Source of the DNA: Mycolicibacterium neoaurum ATCC 25795
GTDB lineage: Bacteria > Actinomycetota > Actinomycetes > Mycobacteriales > Mycobacteriaceae
Direction: 5' to 3'
Length of the DNA: 64,000 bases
Assembly: GCF_000691525.1 (NCBI RefSeq)
Contig: NZ_JMDW01000002.1
Coordinates: 1-64,000 of the forward strand
Below the pieces are notes generated by a model. It had not been told where the DNA came from, did no database searches, and saw only the letters and a program-made list of their open reading frames with translations. Position 1 is the first letter of the stretch, and every line of letters begins with the position of its first letter. The position numbers were made by a program, and so were the translations under genes. Positions 45,740 through 54,825 of the stretch are shown one piece after another.

Positions 45740-46711
45740 ATGATTCTGGTTACCAGCGCAGCTGGCGGTGTCGGACGTCCGCTGGTTCGGAACCTCGTCA
45801 CCAGTGATCGCCGGGTACGCGCATTCGTCAAGAATGCCGACCAGGCTCAACGATCGAAGGCCGACGGCGCAACCGAAGTCGTGATCGGAGACCTTCGACG
45901 ACCCGGTGACCTGGAGTCGGCGCTACGTGGAGTGCGCCAGGTCTACCACGCCGCTCCGACCCAGCTCATCGACGAAATGCCTGTGGTCGAACGACTCATC
46001 GCGGGAGCCGAAGCCGAGCGGCTCGACCACATCGTTTTCCACTCGGTGATCCATCCCGACATCCCCGAGCTGCCTCATCACCGCCAAAAAATGCTGGCGG
46101 AGGGCAAGTTGAGCGAGTCTGGCCTACCCGTGACGATCCTTCGCCCCTCGCACTACATGCAGAACGTCCTGGATTTCTGGGAGTTCTTCGGCGCGGGCCT
46201 AATGCCCTACCCCACATCGCCGAAGAGCCGGATGGGCGTGGTCGACGTCGAGGACATAGCCGCCGCAGCGGCCAACGTGTTGCTCCACCCTGAGGGGCAC
46301 ATCGGGCGGACGTACGACTTGTCCACCGTGGAACTCGATCGTCATGACATGGCGCGGACATGGAGCGGAATCCTTGGGCACCGCATGGCGGCCGTTCGAA
46401 TACCACCAGAGTCGCTGATGAATCCGCTGCGCGCAATTGGACCGTTCGGCGCTGCAATCGGACGATCGCTGCTCTCGACCCGATTCCGTGCGATCCCCAA
46501 TATCGCTCGCGGTCTGCTGTCAGCGCCGAACACACGAGGCTTCCGCACGTGGCCGGCGGACGCACAAGACACCTATGTGCAGATGATGAAGTACTACGAC
46601 GTGCACGGACTGCCGGCCGGAAAGTTCGAAGACATGGCGAAGGTCCTACCGCGCAAACCCACCAGCTATGAGGAGTTCGTGCGCCGGATCGCGACGGAAC
46701 GAGGTGTGTGA
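45740..46711 (+). CDS. NmrA-like NAD(P)-binding protein
   Basis: 323 residues. An atypical SDR: MILVTSAAGGVGRPL at the N-terminus (GxxGxxG), then SVIHPDIPELPHH and RPSHYMQNVLDFW; no YxxxK, as usual for the NmrA/HSCARG group. Members act as redox sensors or as quinone/isoflavone reductases. It follows the SDR with a 55-base gap on the same strand and may share its promoter. Confidence 0.8.
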   Translation: MILVTSAAGGVGRPLVRNLVTSDRRVRAFVKNADQAQRSKADGATEVVIGDLRRPGDLESALRGVRQVYHAAPTQLIDEMPVVERLIAGAEAERLDHIVFHSVIHPDIPELPHHRQKMLAEGKLSESGLPVTILRPSHYMQNVLDFWEFFGAGLMPYPTSPKSRMGVVDVEDIAAAAANVLLHPEGHIGRTYDLSTVELDRHDMARTWSGILGHRMAAVRIPPESLMNPLRAIGPFGAAIGRSLLSTRFRAIPNIARGLLSAPNTRGFRTWPADAQDTYVQMMKYYDVHGLPAGKFEDMAKVLPRKPTSYEEFVRRIATERGV

Positions 46712-46816
46712 ATCTCCCGAGGAAGCTGTGGCCGAGTGCGTTATCGGTGGGTCACTGAACGGCGACGGCTTGGTGCGGGACATCGGCATCTGAAGCATCG
46801 CAGTTCCATCAGTCCG

Positions 46817-47707
46817 CTACCTGCGTTCGGTCTTGCCCAGTGCCGCCAAGGGATCGAGCTGATCGGGCGTGGCGTCGTCAGCGGCGGTCGAGACGCTGAG
46901 CTCACGCCATTTCTCGTCGGATGCCAGTAGCCGGCGTCCGGCCTCGGTGGCATATCGATAGGCGTCGGGGCCGACGAGCAATCGCAGGGGCGGTTCGTCC
47001 ATGTCGACGATGTGCAGTACCAGTTCCGCCACCTTGACCGGGTCGCTGGCGCCGATGCTTTCGGGGCTGGTCCCGGATGCCGCCACACCGACCGTCTCGG
47101 CGTACTCCTCTCGAACGGGATCGATGCGCATGGAGGATCCAGCCCAGTCCGTCCGCATGCCACCAGGTTCCAGGACGGTGACCTTGATGCCCAGCGGCGT
47201 GACCTCTTGGGAGAGCACTTCGGAGAAACCGGTGACGGCCCACTTCGACGATTGGTAGGCCGACAAACCGGGTCGTACGATGCGCCCGCCTACCGACGAG
47301 ATCTGAATGATGTTGCCGTGACGTTGTTCCCGCATGATCGGGAGTACTTCGCGGGTGAGACGGACGACACCGAAGAAGTTCGTGTCGACTTGCGTGCGGA
47401 AGTCGTCGAAATCGACGTCTTCGATGGCAGCCATGTTGGCGTAGCCGGCGTTGTTGACCAGAACATCGACTCCGCCGAAGCGGTCGACGGCGGCGGCGAC
47501 CGCTGCGCGTACCTGACCATCGTCGGTGACGTCGAGCGCCACAACCGCGAGACGATCAGCGTATCTGGCCGCCAAGTCGTCGAGCGCCGAGACCTTACGT
47601 GCGCCGGCCACGACACGGTGGCCGGCTTCGAGTGCTGCTTCGGTGATGGCGCGTCCGAGGCCTCGGGATGCACCGGAAACGACGAATACCCGCGAATGTT
47701 GCCTCAT
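46817..47707 (-). CDS. Short-chain dehydrogenase/reductase
   Basis: 296 residues. SGASRGLG, NNAGYANMAAIED, QISSVGGRIVRPG and YQSSK, the complete classical triad. The C-terminal tail (KVAELVLHIVDMDEPP ... LLVGPDAYRY) is typical of the oxidoreductase subgroup found with TetR regulators in soil actinobacteria. Together with the next SDR (37 bases apart) it forms a small operon reading toward the NmrA gene. Confidence 0.85.
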   Translation of the reverse strand: MRQHSRVFVVSGASRGLGRAITEAALEAGHRVVAGARKVSALDDLAARYADRLAVVALDVTDDGQVRAAVAAAVDRFGGVDVLVNNAGYANMAAIEDVDFDDFRTQVDTNFFGVVRLTREVLPIMREQRHGNIIQISSVGGRIVRPGLSAYQSSKWAVTGFSEVLSQEVTPLGIKVTVLEPGGMRTDWAGSSMRIDPVREEYAETVGVAASGTSPESIGASDPVKVAELVLHIVDMDEPPLRLLVGPDAYRYATEAGRRLLASDEKWRELSVSTAADDATPDQLDPLAALGKTERR

Positions 47708-47744
47708 GAGAGTTCCTTTCAGGGATTGTGTTCATGGATCGGCG

Positions 47745-48536
47745 TCAGGAGACAGTGCGGACGATGCCGCCGTCGACGCGCAGGTCGGCGCCGCTGATGT
47801 AGTCGGCGTGACGACTGCAGAGGAATGTCACTGCAGCCGCGATCTCATCGGGTCGTCCGAATCGGCCGATGTCGTTGGGAAACCACGCGGCGGAAGCCGA
47901 CCGTTCGATATCGCTCCAGTCCGTACCCCAGCACTGCTCGGCGGCGACCCGGAGTGTCATTTCGCGTACCGGTTCGGTGAGGATCGCCCCGGGAGCCACG
48001 ATGTTCGCGGTGACTCCGGTCCCGGCAAGTTCTCTGGCCAGCGAGACGGTGAGGTTGTGCCTGACCGCCAGCGTCGCACTGTAGTGCGGTTGAACGGCGA
48101 CCGGTTGCAACGCCAGTCCGCCGCCGATGGTGACGACACGACCCCACCCACGGGTGCGCATTCCCGGGACGAGGTATCCGATCATCCGCGTCCCCGAGAT
48201 CACGTTGGTCTCGAAGATCTGCATCCACCGGGTGTCGGTGAGGTCCGCCCAGCCCAGTCCGTCGTAGGTGCCGGCATTGTTGACCAGGATGTCGACCTGC
48301 CCGGCGCTCTCCGCGACGGCGCGAGCACCGTCTGCGGTAGCCAGGTCACCGCACACTGCTCGTGCATCACCTCCCGCGTCGCGTATTCCCGCTGCCACCT
48401 TCTCGGTGCGATCCCTATCGCGCCCGTGGACGATCACCGACGAGCCCTCGGTCGCGAGCATCTCGGCGATCGCCCGCCCCAGGCCGGTGCTCGACCCGGT
48501 GATCAACGCACGTTTGGCGGTCAGGCCCATGTCCAT
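47745..48536 (-). CDS. SDR-fold protein lacking catalytic Ser and Lys
   Basis: 263 residues from ATG 48536 behind AAGGAG. The fold is classical: TGSSTGLG, NNAGTYDG, and a C-terminal DYISGADLRVDGG. In the active site, however, YSATL stands where YxxxK is expected (Tyr152, Leu156), and Gly139 in TIGGGLA replaces the catalytic serine. It may be a non-catalytic partner of the neighbouring complete SDR or a binding protein, or use a shifted active site. Expression is probably controlled by the TetR operator at 48551-48564. Confidence 0.8.
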   Translation of the reverse strand: MDMGLTAKRALITGSSTGLGRAIAEMLATEGSSVIVHGRDRDRTEKVAAGIRDAGGDARAVCGDLATADGARAVAESAGQVDILVNNAGTYDGLGWADLTDTRWMQIFETNVISGTRMIGYLVPGMRTRGWGRVVTIGGGLALQPVAVQPHYSATLAVRHNLTVSLARELAGTGVTANIVAPGAILTEPVREMTLRVAAEQCWGTDWSDIERSASAAWFPNDIGRFGRPDEIAAAVTFLCSRHADYISGADLRVDGGIVRTVS

Positions 48537-48550
48537 GCGTTCTCTCCTTA

Positions 48551-48590
48551 TCTACAGTTGTAGACTAACCACATTTATACAGACGTAGAC
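48551..48590. promoter_or_regulatory. Double TetR operator between SDR and regulator
   Basis: TCTACA-GT-TGTAGA at 48551-48564 is a 14-base palindrome. A related half-site, TACAGACGTAGACT, lies at 48577-48590; read on the minus strand both begin AGTCTAC, followed by CTGTA. This pair sits between the divergent SDR and TetR genes and probably binds the TetR product. Confidence 0.65.
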
Positions 48591-48621
48591 TTGCTGCCGG
48601 CTATTCCCTAGCGTGGATTCC

Positions 48622-49203
48622 ATGTCCACTACCTCGCCTCGACGGCGCGATGCTGCTGCCACCCGCGAGGCGATTCTCGCCTCGGCGATCCGTCACTTCG
48701 CGCGTGCCGGCTATGACGGTGTGGGCGTCCGAGAGATCGCCGGCGACGCGGGCGTCACCGCGATGTTGGTGAACCGATACTTCGGCTCGAAGGAGCAGTT
48801 GTTCATCGAGGCCGTCGACGTGTCGTTCGCGCCGGGGGTGTTCATCACCGAGGATTCACAGTCGCTCACCCGTGACGCGGCGACGATCCTGGTGTCGCGT
48901 TCAGCCTCCGATGCCAACGAGGTTGCACCGTTCCTCATCATGCTGCGGTCGGCGTCGAACCCGCGCGCAACCGAGATTGTGCGGGAGGCGATCGAGCGTC
49001 ATGTCGGGCGGCGATTGTCTTCCAGGTTGCCCGAACCGGGCGCCCGGCTTCGCAGCGACGTCATGCTCTCCGTCATCAGCGGAGTGCTCTTGATGCGTCG
49101 CGTGGTGGGTGCCGGCGCGATGAATCGCCGCACCGCCCCTGACCAACTCGCGACGCTGCTGGAGGCGGTGTTCGACGCGATCGTAGAGACACCGGTGAAC
49201 TGA
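48622..49203 (+). CDS. TetR-family transcriptional regulator
   Basis: 193 residues; ATG 48622 chosen over GTG 48613 because family N-termini start near here. HTH: GVGVREIAGDAGVTAMLVNR followed by YFGSKEQLF. The ligand domain shows no specific signature. Divergent from the two-SDR operon, with a double TCTACA operator between, so it probably represses that operon and itself. Confidence 0.85.
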   Translation: MSTTSPRRRDAAATREAILASAIRHFARAGYDGVGVREIAGDAGVTAMLVNRYFGSKEQLFIEAVDVSFAPGVFITEDSQSLTRDAATILVSRSASDANEVAPFLIMLRSASNPRATEIVREAIERHVGRRLSSRLPEPGARLRSDVMLSVISGVLLMRRVVGAGAMNRRTAPDQLATLLEAVFDAIVETPVN

Positions 49204-49247
49204 ACCCGCCGGCCCCTTTGCGACATCGTGCCGTTGGCACTCGCGTC

Positions 49248-50216
49248 CTACCTACCTAGATCTTTGATCAGCGCGATGCCCAACGGTCCGTGACCTATGC
49301 CGTCATCGCGAAAACCTTTACGTTCGTAGAGTCGTCGTGCGGGATTGCGCACATGGACGTTGGCGCACATCGAGTCGAACCTCGGCGCGAGATCGGCGAA
49401 CAATGCTTCCAGCAGCATCGCACCGATGCCGCCTCCCCGCTGCGGCGGGGCGACCGCCATGCACAGTTCGGGTAGCGGAGCACCATCAGCATCGGTTCGC
49501 AGCGGCGGACTGCTGTGGTACGTCCACGCGGCTCCGACAGGTGATCCGTATCGATCCTCGGCAATGATCGTCACGGTTCCTGGCGCGGGCAACATCTCCA
49601 CAACATCGTCGTCAGCTGGGTCAGGCAGCGGCCGGTCCTCGATCACAGAGGCGTACCGTGCCATCTCCACGAGGAACCCCAGATCGTCTGGAGTGGCAGC
49701 ACGCAGCCGGACCTCTGGATCGGATTGGCTGAACACCAAGTCCTCAGTCGCAGCGTTACTCTCGTGAATGCCCGGTGGATGAGCCCGCATCCGCCAACGG
49801 ATCTCGGTCTCCGCGACCACCACGAATCCCAGGCGTCGATAGAGTCTGTGAGCATCCGTATTGACCTTCAACACATTCAGGCACACCCCTCGCCCAGCGG
49901 CGAACGCATCATCGAGCACCTCTCGAAGGACGCGTGTGCCGATCCCGCGGCGCTGAAAGACCGACGCCACTTCGAGCAGGCCGACATATACGTCACCGTC
50001 ACGCTCTGCAAGGTCCAACCTGCCAGCATCGGCCCCGTCGACAACAATCACCTGCGTAACCGCAAAGTCAATATTGCGGCCCAAGTATGCGCGTTGAACG
50101 TCGTCGTCCCAGCCCCAGACCTGATCCACGTAGGGGCCCAAAGTGGCCTTGTGCAATTCGAAGACAAACTCGAAATCGTCGGCTGTCGAAGCGCGGAAGG
50201 TGATCGTGGTCATCAC
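49248..50216 (-). CDS. Tandem GNAT acetyltransferase
   Basis: 322 residues with two GNAT domains: first about 5-150 (FQRRGIGTRVLREVLDDA, HRLYRRLGF) and second about 170-320 (QRGGGIGAMLLEALFADL, RRLYERKGF). Both acetyl-CoA loops look intact. Duplicated GNATs such as MshD (mycothiol synthase) are known in actinobacteria, but that gene's own motifs were not recognised here. The start (GTG 50216 or ATG 50213) overlaps the peptidase E stop, so the two are translationally coupled. Confidence 0.8.
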   Translation of the reverse strand: MMTTITFRASTADDFEFVFELHKATLGPYVDQVWGWDDDVQRAYLGRNIDFAVTQVIVVDGADAGRLDLAERDGDVYVGLLEVASVFQRRGIGTRVLREVLDDAFAAGRGVCLNVLKVNTDAHRLYRRLGFVVVAETEIRWRMRAHPPGIHESNAATEDLVFSQSDPEVRLRAATPDDLGFLVEMARYASVIEDRPLPDPADDDVVEMLPAPGTVTIIAEDRYGSPVGAAWTYHSSPPLRTDADGAPLPELCMAVAPPQRGGGIGAMLLEALFADLAPRFDSMCANVHVRNPARRLYERKGFRDDGIGHGPLGIALIKDLGR

Positions 50217-50938
50217 AGGTGCCGCACGTCCAGCGCCGTCTCCAGCACTCCACCATCACCCGCCGAAACGAAGTAGGCACCAGCAGAGTTCTTCTCCGCA
50301 ACCGCCTCCACGAACGTGGTACCTCGGTAGAGCAACCCGGCGCCGTCATCGGTGGCGTAGGCAGCCGGCAACGTTCCGTTGCCGACAAACGTCTGCAGCA
50401 TCGGACGTCGCTGTGCCTCGGTGTCGTAATGCACGCCATTGGCGTATGGGAGGAATCGCAATCCGTCGACGATCGGTTGCAGGGTCGGGCCGAAGGAATC
50501 GGTCATTCCTCCGCTGTGCCAGCAGATCGAACCTGCGGAGATCCCGGTGAGCACCACCCCGGCCTGCCAGGCGGCGTGCAGGGCTGTGTCGAGTCCGTGC
50601 ACACGCCATAGTGCGAGCAGGTTGGCGACACTGCCCCCGAACACCCAGACCACGTCCTGCTCCACCAGGTGCGCTGTCGTGTCGGCGACGGTCGGCATCG
50701 GAAACAGCGAGATGTGCGTCGGGATGAACCCGCGTGATTGTGCCGCCTCGGTCAGGTAATGCAGCGTGGCCTTGTCGTCACCCATCGCGGTGGCCAGAAA
50801 GCAGACGCGCGGCGCACGACCTTCGACCCCGGACAAGTCCACCGAGAAATCGGTCAACGCCGTGAACTCGAAGCGAGTGCGCAGCCCAGCACCGATTCCC
50901 CCGCTGGTAGCGAGGATCGTCGGCGCATCGGCAGGCAT
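50213..50938 (-). CDS. Peptidase E-like S51 serine peptidase
   Basis: 241 residues. Class I glutamine amidotransferase-like fold with the nucleophile Ser134 in GISAGSICWHSGG, and the VWVFGGSVANLL strand before it. Peptidase E cleaves Asp-X dipeptides; several actinobacterial members may act on other N-terminal groups. Cotranslated with the tandem GNAT, perhaps in processing or acetylating a small peptide or amine. Confidence 0.8.
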   Translation of the reverse strand: MPADAPTILATSGGIGAGLRTRFEFTALTDFSVDLSGVEGRAPRVCFLATAMGDDKATLHYLTEAAQSRGFIPTHISLFPMPTVADTTAHLVEQDVVWVFGGSVANLLALWRVHGLDTALHAAWQAGVVLTGISAGSICWHSGGMTDSFGPTLQPIVDGLRFLPYANGVHYDTEAQRRPMLQTFVGNGTLPAAYATDDGAGLLYRGTTFVEAVAEKNSAGAYFVSAGDGGVLETALDVRHL

Positions 50939-51032
50939 GCATCGACGTTAAGGTGAGCTCGCGTTGTTGCACAACCGATTAGTCCGGCACAGCTGGCGGT
51001 CCCCGTCTGCTGCCGCCTGTCACACTGCTGAT

Positions 51033-51371
51033 ATGGAGATCATCAACCTGCCGAGAAGCTCTTTGGACGGCGACGGTTTCGGCAGCCGCGGCATCGCGAT
51101 GTGCAGCATCTCCGGACTCGACGCCGACCTGGAGGCTCGCGTGCATATTGCGTGGTGTGAATCCCACGGTGTGCTCGGGTGTCATCGCGCAGGACGACAC
51201 CAACTCTTCGCAATCATCAGTGGAAGTGGGTGGGTAGCCGGAGCCGATGGCGTGCGTGTCCCCGTCAGCGTTGGTCAAGCTGCGTTATGGAGTCCGGGCG
51301 AGATGCACGAGTCCGGATCCGAGAACGGAATGACTGTTCTTATTGTCGCAAGCGATCGGCCGTTCCACTGA
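51033..51371 (+). CDS. Small cupin-domain protein
   Basis: 112 residues from ATG 51033. A single cupin barrel with CHRAGRHQLFAIISGSGWVAG (motif 1, two-His pattern) and LWSPGEMHES (motif 2). Probably binds a metal and a small molecule; function unknown. The frame is open upstream to 50964, but similarity begins at MEIINLP. It is divergent from the peptidase E gene. Confidence 0.65.
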   Translation: MEIINLPRSSLDGDGFGSRGIAMCSISGLDADLEARVHIAWCESHGVLGCHRAGRHQLFAIISGSGWVAGADGVRVPVSVGQAALWSPGEMHESGSENGMTVLIVASDRPFH

Positions 51372-51535
51372 AAGTCAATCACCCCCTTTCGCCGCTGTGT
51401 CTCAGGTTGTCCGACAGACCCAGTCGCTCGGAAGTAGTGCGCAGCATGGGTTGGCTTCGCCAACACGACCCCGATTACCGGGCTGCTGCAGCGTCGAGAT
51501 CTTCAGCGGCTGCAGTGGCGATGCAGGGGAAAACT
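51372..51535. other. Short intergenic region with hairpin
   Basis: No gene. GTTGGC-TTC-GCCAAC at 51450-51464 is a perfect 6-base stem between the converging cupin and SDR genes and may terminate transcription from either side. Several CTGCAG repeats adjoin it (about 51483-51521). Confidence 0.4.
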
Positions 51536-52309
51536 TCACATTCGATAGTCGGCGCCACCTACATAGGTCGTTTCGGCGACCTCGGGTTGTAGTGCTGCGT
51601 CGGTAATGGCAGTGGCGAACTCTTCGACGGTGGGCAATGGCCCGTGATCGCGGCGGGCTTGCACCGCGGCGGGGTCTTTGCGGTGCAAGAGCCGGACAAT
51701 GATGGTTCCGTCGATCATGTCCCCCGACACCACCTTCAAGACGATTCCGCGTTCTGCCAGTGCGGGTTTGGCGGCAAGCAGCGCGTCTTCACCCGCACGC
51801 TTGCTCGCCGCGATCGGTTCGTATCCCTCGGGAACCGGTCGATCAGGAGAGAAATGCGCTTGGTGGCTGGTGACAAACACGACGCGTGCGCCCTCGGGCA
51901 TGTGCGGCACTGCTCGGGTGACCAACTCGCATTGCGCATCGCGATTCAATCGCATCGCATAGCCCGGGTCCGCGCCGCGCTCCAGCCCACCGGACGCGTT
52001 GAGCACCAACACATCGAGCGCCCCGAATCGGTAGTTGATCGTCTCGAGCAGCGCCCGAACCTGCTCTTCGTCGCAGACGTCGGCGCCCATCGCGGTGGCG
52101 TGGCCGCCTGCGGCTCGAATCTCGTCGACCACCGCCTGGGCCCGTTTCGCTTTCTCGCGGTAGTTGATCACCACGTGCAGACCGTGGGCGCCGAGCTGTC
52201 GGGCCACCTGAGCCCCGATACCGCGGGAGGCACCGGTTACCAAGGCAACCCGTCGTCGCGACTGTGCACCGCATGTGGGCTCCTCTTCTTTGCGTTGAGT
52301 CAAAGCCAT
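51536..52309 (-). CDS. Short-chain dehydrogenase/reductase
   Basis: 257 residues. TGASRGIG, LNASGG in place of the usual NNAG, FVTSHQAHF, and YEPIAASKRAGEDAL, a spacing variant (Tyr-x6-Lys) found in a mycobacterial SDR subgroup. Upstream an AT-rich 109-base gap separates it from the divergent monooxygenase, so a shared regulator is likely. Substrate unknown. Confidence 0.8.
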   Translation of the reverse strand: MALTQRKEEEPTCGAQSRRRVALVTGASRGIGAQVARQLGAHGLHVVINYREKAKRAQAVVDEIRAAGGHATAMGADVCDEEQVRALLETINYRFGALDVLVLNASGGLERGADPGYAMRLNRDAQCELVTRAVPHMPEGARVVFVTSHQAHFSPDRPVPEGYEPIAASKRAGEDALLAAKPALAERGIVLKVVSGDMIDGTIIVRLLHRKDPAAVQARRDHGPLPTVEEFATAITDAALQPEVAETTYVGGADYRM

Positions 52310-52417
52310 CGCCTCCCATCCATGACCATCCTTAGAATTTACTTAATCTAGCCTTATTTTTCTTATTTTGGGGTTAGCGTTCGGTATCACGCGACACGCA
52401 AGGGAGGCGTAGACGTC

Positions 52418-53490
52418 ATGGCCGCACATGCTGTAGTCCTGGGCGCCGGTATCGCGGGCCTACTCGCTGCCGCGACGCTCGCCGATTCAGGCCACCACGT
52501 CACCGTTGTCGAACGTGACCAACTACCCGACAGCCCATCTGCACGACGTGGCATTCCCCAGGGCCCGCACCTGCACAGCGTGCTGTCCAAGGGATGGCAG
52601 ACGATAGACGACCTGGTGCCCGGTGTACTCGGCGATCTGGTCGACGCGGGCGCACAGGTCCTTGACGACGCTCAATTGGGTGCACGGATGCACCTTCAGA
52701 ACGGTCATTACGGTTTCAACCGCGCCGACGCACTCGCTGACCCGGCAGCGCTGGCCCACTATCTGGTGACGCGACCACAGTTGGAGTATGTGTTGCGCCG
52801 TCGTGTCGCCGACCGGTCCACCGTCATGGTCGCCGACGGCCACGACGTCGGCGAACTCGTCGCCTCCCGGCCAGGGCGCATCACCGGCGTCACTGTCACC
52901 GACCGACAGACCGGCACCACACGCACGCTGGATGCCGAATTGATTGTCGATGCCAGCGGACGTGCCACCCGCACACCCCTGCTTCTCGAACAACTGGGTT
53001 GCCCACGCCCACCCCAACGCACGTTCCGGGTGCGCGGTGTGTACTACAGCCAACACCTGGCCATCGACGACCAGGATTCCTTCCCGGAACGGCTCGTCCT
53101 GGTCATCCCGCCCGGCGGCACCGGCCGCGGCGGTCTCATCGCCGGCGAGCAGGACACCTGGACATTGACCATCGCCACCCACGACAACGACGACCAGCCC
53201 CCACCAGACACGCTGTCGGACATGTTGTCCCGCGCCGAATCGTTCATGCCGGCACACATCACACCAGCGCTGCGCCGAGCCAGAGCTGTGTCCGACATCG
53301 CGGTGTATCGCTACCCCGGCGGCACCTGGCACCGCTATGACCACGCCGAGACGCTTCCTGACGGACTCCTTGTCATCGGGGATGCCTTGTGTTGCCTGGA
53401 TCCCATCCACGGCCAAGGAATCACCATGGCTGCGCGGCACGTTCATGCGCTACGCGAGCACCTAGGCGTGCACGGCCTCGGCAATCCCCA
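52418..53490 (+). pseudogene. FAD monooxygenase, 5' part, split by IS21 element
   Basis: N-terminal 357 codons of a flavin-dependent monooxygenase: GAGIAGLLAAATLADSG (FAD), the DASGRATRTP strand and the second FAD motif GDALCCLDPIHGQGI. At 53490 the coding sequence meets the left end of the IS21 element after GLGNP and soon stops (TGA at 53504). Joined to 56639-56954 after removing the element and one copy of CCCCA, it gives an uninterrupted frame of 463 codons including the stop. Divergent from an SDR, with which it may have worked. Confidence 0.92.
53486..53490. repeat. Target-site duplication, left copy (CCCCA)
   Basis: CCCCA immediately before the element. The second copy is at 56634-56638. 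A 5-base duplication lies within the 4-8 range of IS21 insertions. Confidence 0.85.
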
Positions 53491-53548
53491 TGTTGCAGCT
53501 TCCTGAAAAGTAGACCGCTGAGGGTCCCGCAATGTTGACCCGCCCGGT
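53491..53548 (+). repeat. Left imperfect terminal repeat of the IS21 element
   Basis: About 58 bases matching the inverted right end at 56576-56633 with gaps: TGT tip, AAAA near 16-19, ACC-CTG-GGGTC near 25-37 and GTTGACCCGCC. IS21 ends contain several such transposase-binding repeats. Confidence 0.75.
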
Positions 53549-53562
53549 GGTGTCTTGGAGGG

Positions 53563-54825
53563 ATGATTGCGGTGGAGGATTGGGCAGAGATTCGGCGGTT
53601 GCATCGGGCTGAGGGGGTACCGATCCGGGAGGTGGCTCGCCGGTTGGGGATCTCACGGAATACGGTCCGGGCGGCTCTGGCCCGTGAGCGGCCGCCGCAG
53701 TATGAACGGGAATCTCGGGGCTCGGTGGCCGATGCGTATGAGCCGCAGATCCGTGTGTTGCTGACTGAGTGGCCGAAGATGCCGGCCCCGGTGATCGCCG
53801 AGCGGATCGGTTGGCCATATTCGAGTTCGCCGCTGAAGAAGAAGCTGCAGAAGATCCGGCCGGAGTATGTGGGGATCGACCCGGTGGACCGGTTTGTGTA
53901 TCGGCCGGGGGCGATCGCGCAGTGCGACTTGTGGTTTCCCGCGCCGATGATACCGGTCGGCGCGGGGCACGACCGCATGTTGCCGGTGTTGGTGATGGTG
54001 TCGGGGTTTTCGCGCACGATCGGTGCGGTGATGATCCCGTCGCGCCAGGGTGGCGACATCCTCTCGGGTATGTGGGCGTTGATCTGTGGGTGGGGACGGG
54101 TACCGAAAACCCTGGTGTGGGACCGTGAAGCAGCGATCGGCGGCACGGGTCGGGTCAGCACGGCGGCGTCCGCGTTCGCCGGTACGTTGGCTACCCGGAT
54201 TCATTTGGCGCCGCCGCGCGACCCTGAGTACAAGGGCATGGTCGAGCGGGCCAACGGCTATTTGGAGACTTCGTTTCTCCCTGGCCGCATCTTCACCTCG
54301 CCAGCGGATTTCAACACCCAGCTCGCGGCATGGCTGGTGCGAGCCAACACTCGCACGGTCCGTGCGATCGGGGCACGCCCGGTCGATCTGTTCGAGACGG
54401 ACTGCCAGGGGATGCTGGCGCTGCCACCGGTGGTGCCGCCGATCGGGCTGACTCATCGAATCCGGCTCTCGCGGGACTACTACGTGCGCGTCGATGCCGT
54501 GGACTATTCAGTTGATCCGCGGGTGATCGGTAGGTTCGTCGACGTCAGCGCCTCGTTGGATGAGGTGACGGTCCGTTGCGACGGTCAGCTGGTGGCCCGG
54601 CACGCCCGGTGCTGGGCGGCTCACGCCACGATCACCGATGAGGCGCACGTCGGGATCGCTGCCGGGATGCGTCACGCGTTGGCCGATCGACGCAGCCGCC
54701 GGGCCGCCGCCACGCGGCGTCATCACGACGGCCATCGGGTAGCGCTGCGCGCTCTGCCGGATTACGACGCCCTGTTCGGCGTCGACTTCGATTCCGCCCC
54801 AACGATAGTGAGGAACAGTTCATGA
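53563..54825 (+). CDS. istA: IS21-family transposase IstA
   Basis: 420 residues behind TTGGAGGG. N-terminal HTH (IREVARRLGISRNTVRAAL, about 21-39), then the DDE catalytic triad: Asp122 in AQCDLWF, Asp187 in VWDRE and Glu228 in GMVERANGYLE. The C-terminal beta-domain and an Arg/His-rich tail bind DNA and IstB. No frameshift or stop is seen. The stop overlaps the istB start by ATGA, as in most IS21 elements. Confidence 0.95.
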   Translation: MIAVEDWAEIRRLHRAEGVPIREVARRLGISRNTVRAALARERPPQYERESRGSVADAYEPQIRVLLTEWPKMPAPVIAERIGWPYSSSPLKKKLQKIRPEYVGIDPVDRFVYRPGAIAQCDLWFPAPMIPVGAGHDRMLPVLVMVSGFSRTIGAVMIPSRQGGDILSGMWALICGWGRVPKTLVWDREAAIGGTGRVSTAASAFAGTLATRIHLAPPRDPEYKGMVERANGYLETSFLPGRIFTSPADFNTQLAAWLVRANTRTVRAIGARPVDLFETDCQGMLALPPVVPPIGLTHRIRLSRDYYVRVDAVDYSVDPRVIGRFVDVSASLDEVTVRCDGQLVARHARCWAAHATITDEAHVGIAAGMRHALADRRSRRAAATRRHHDGHRVALRALPDYDALFGVDFDSAPTIVRNSS

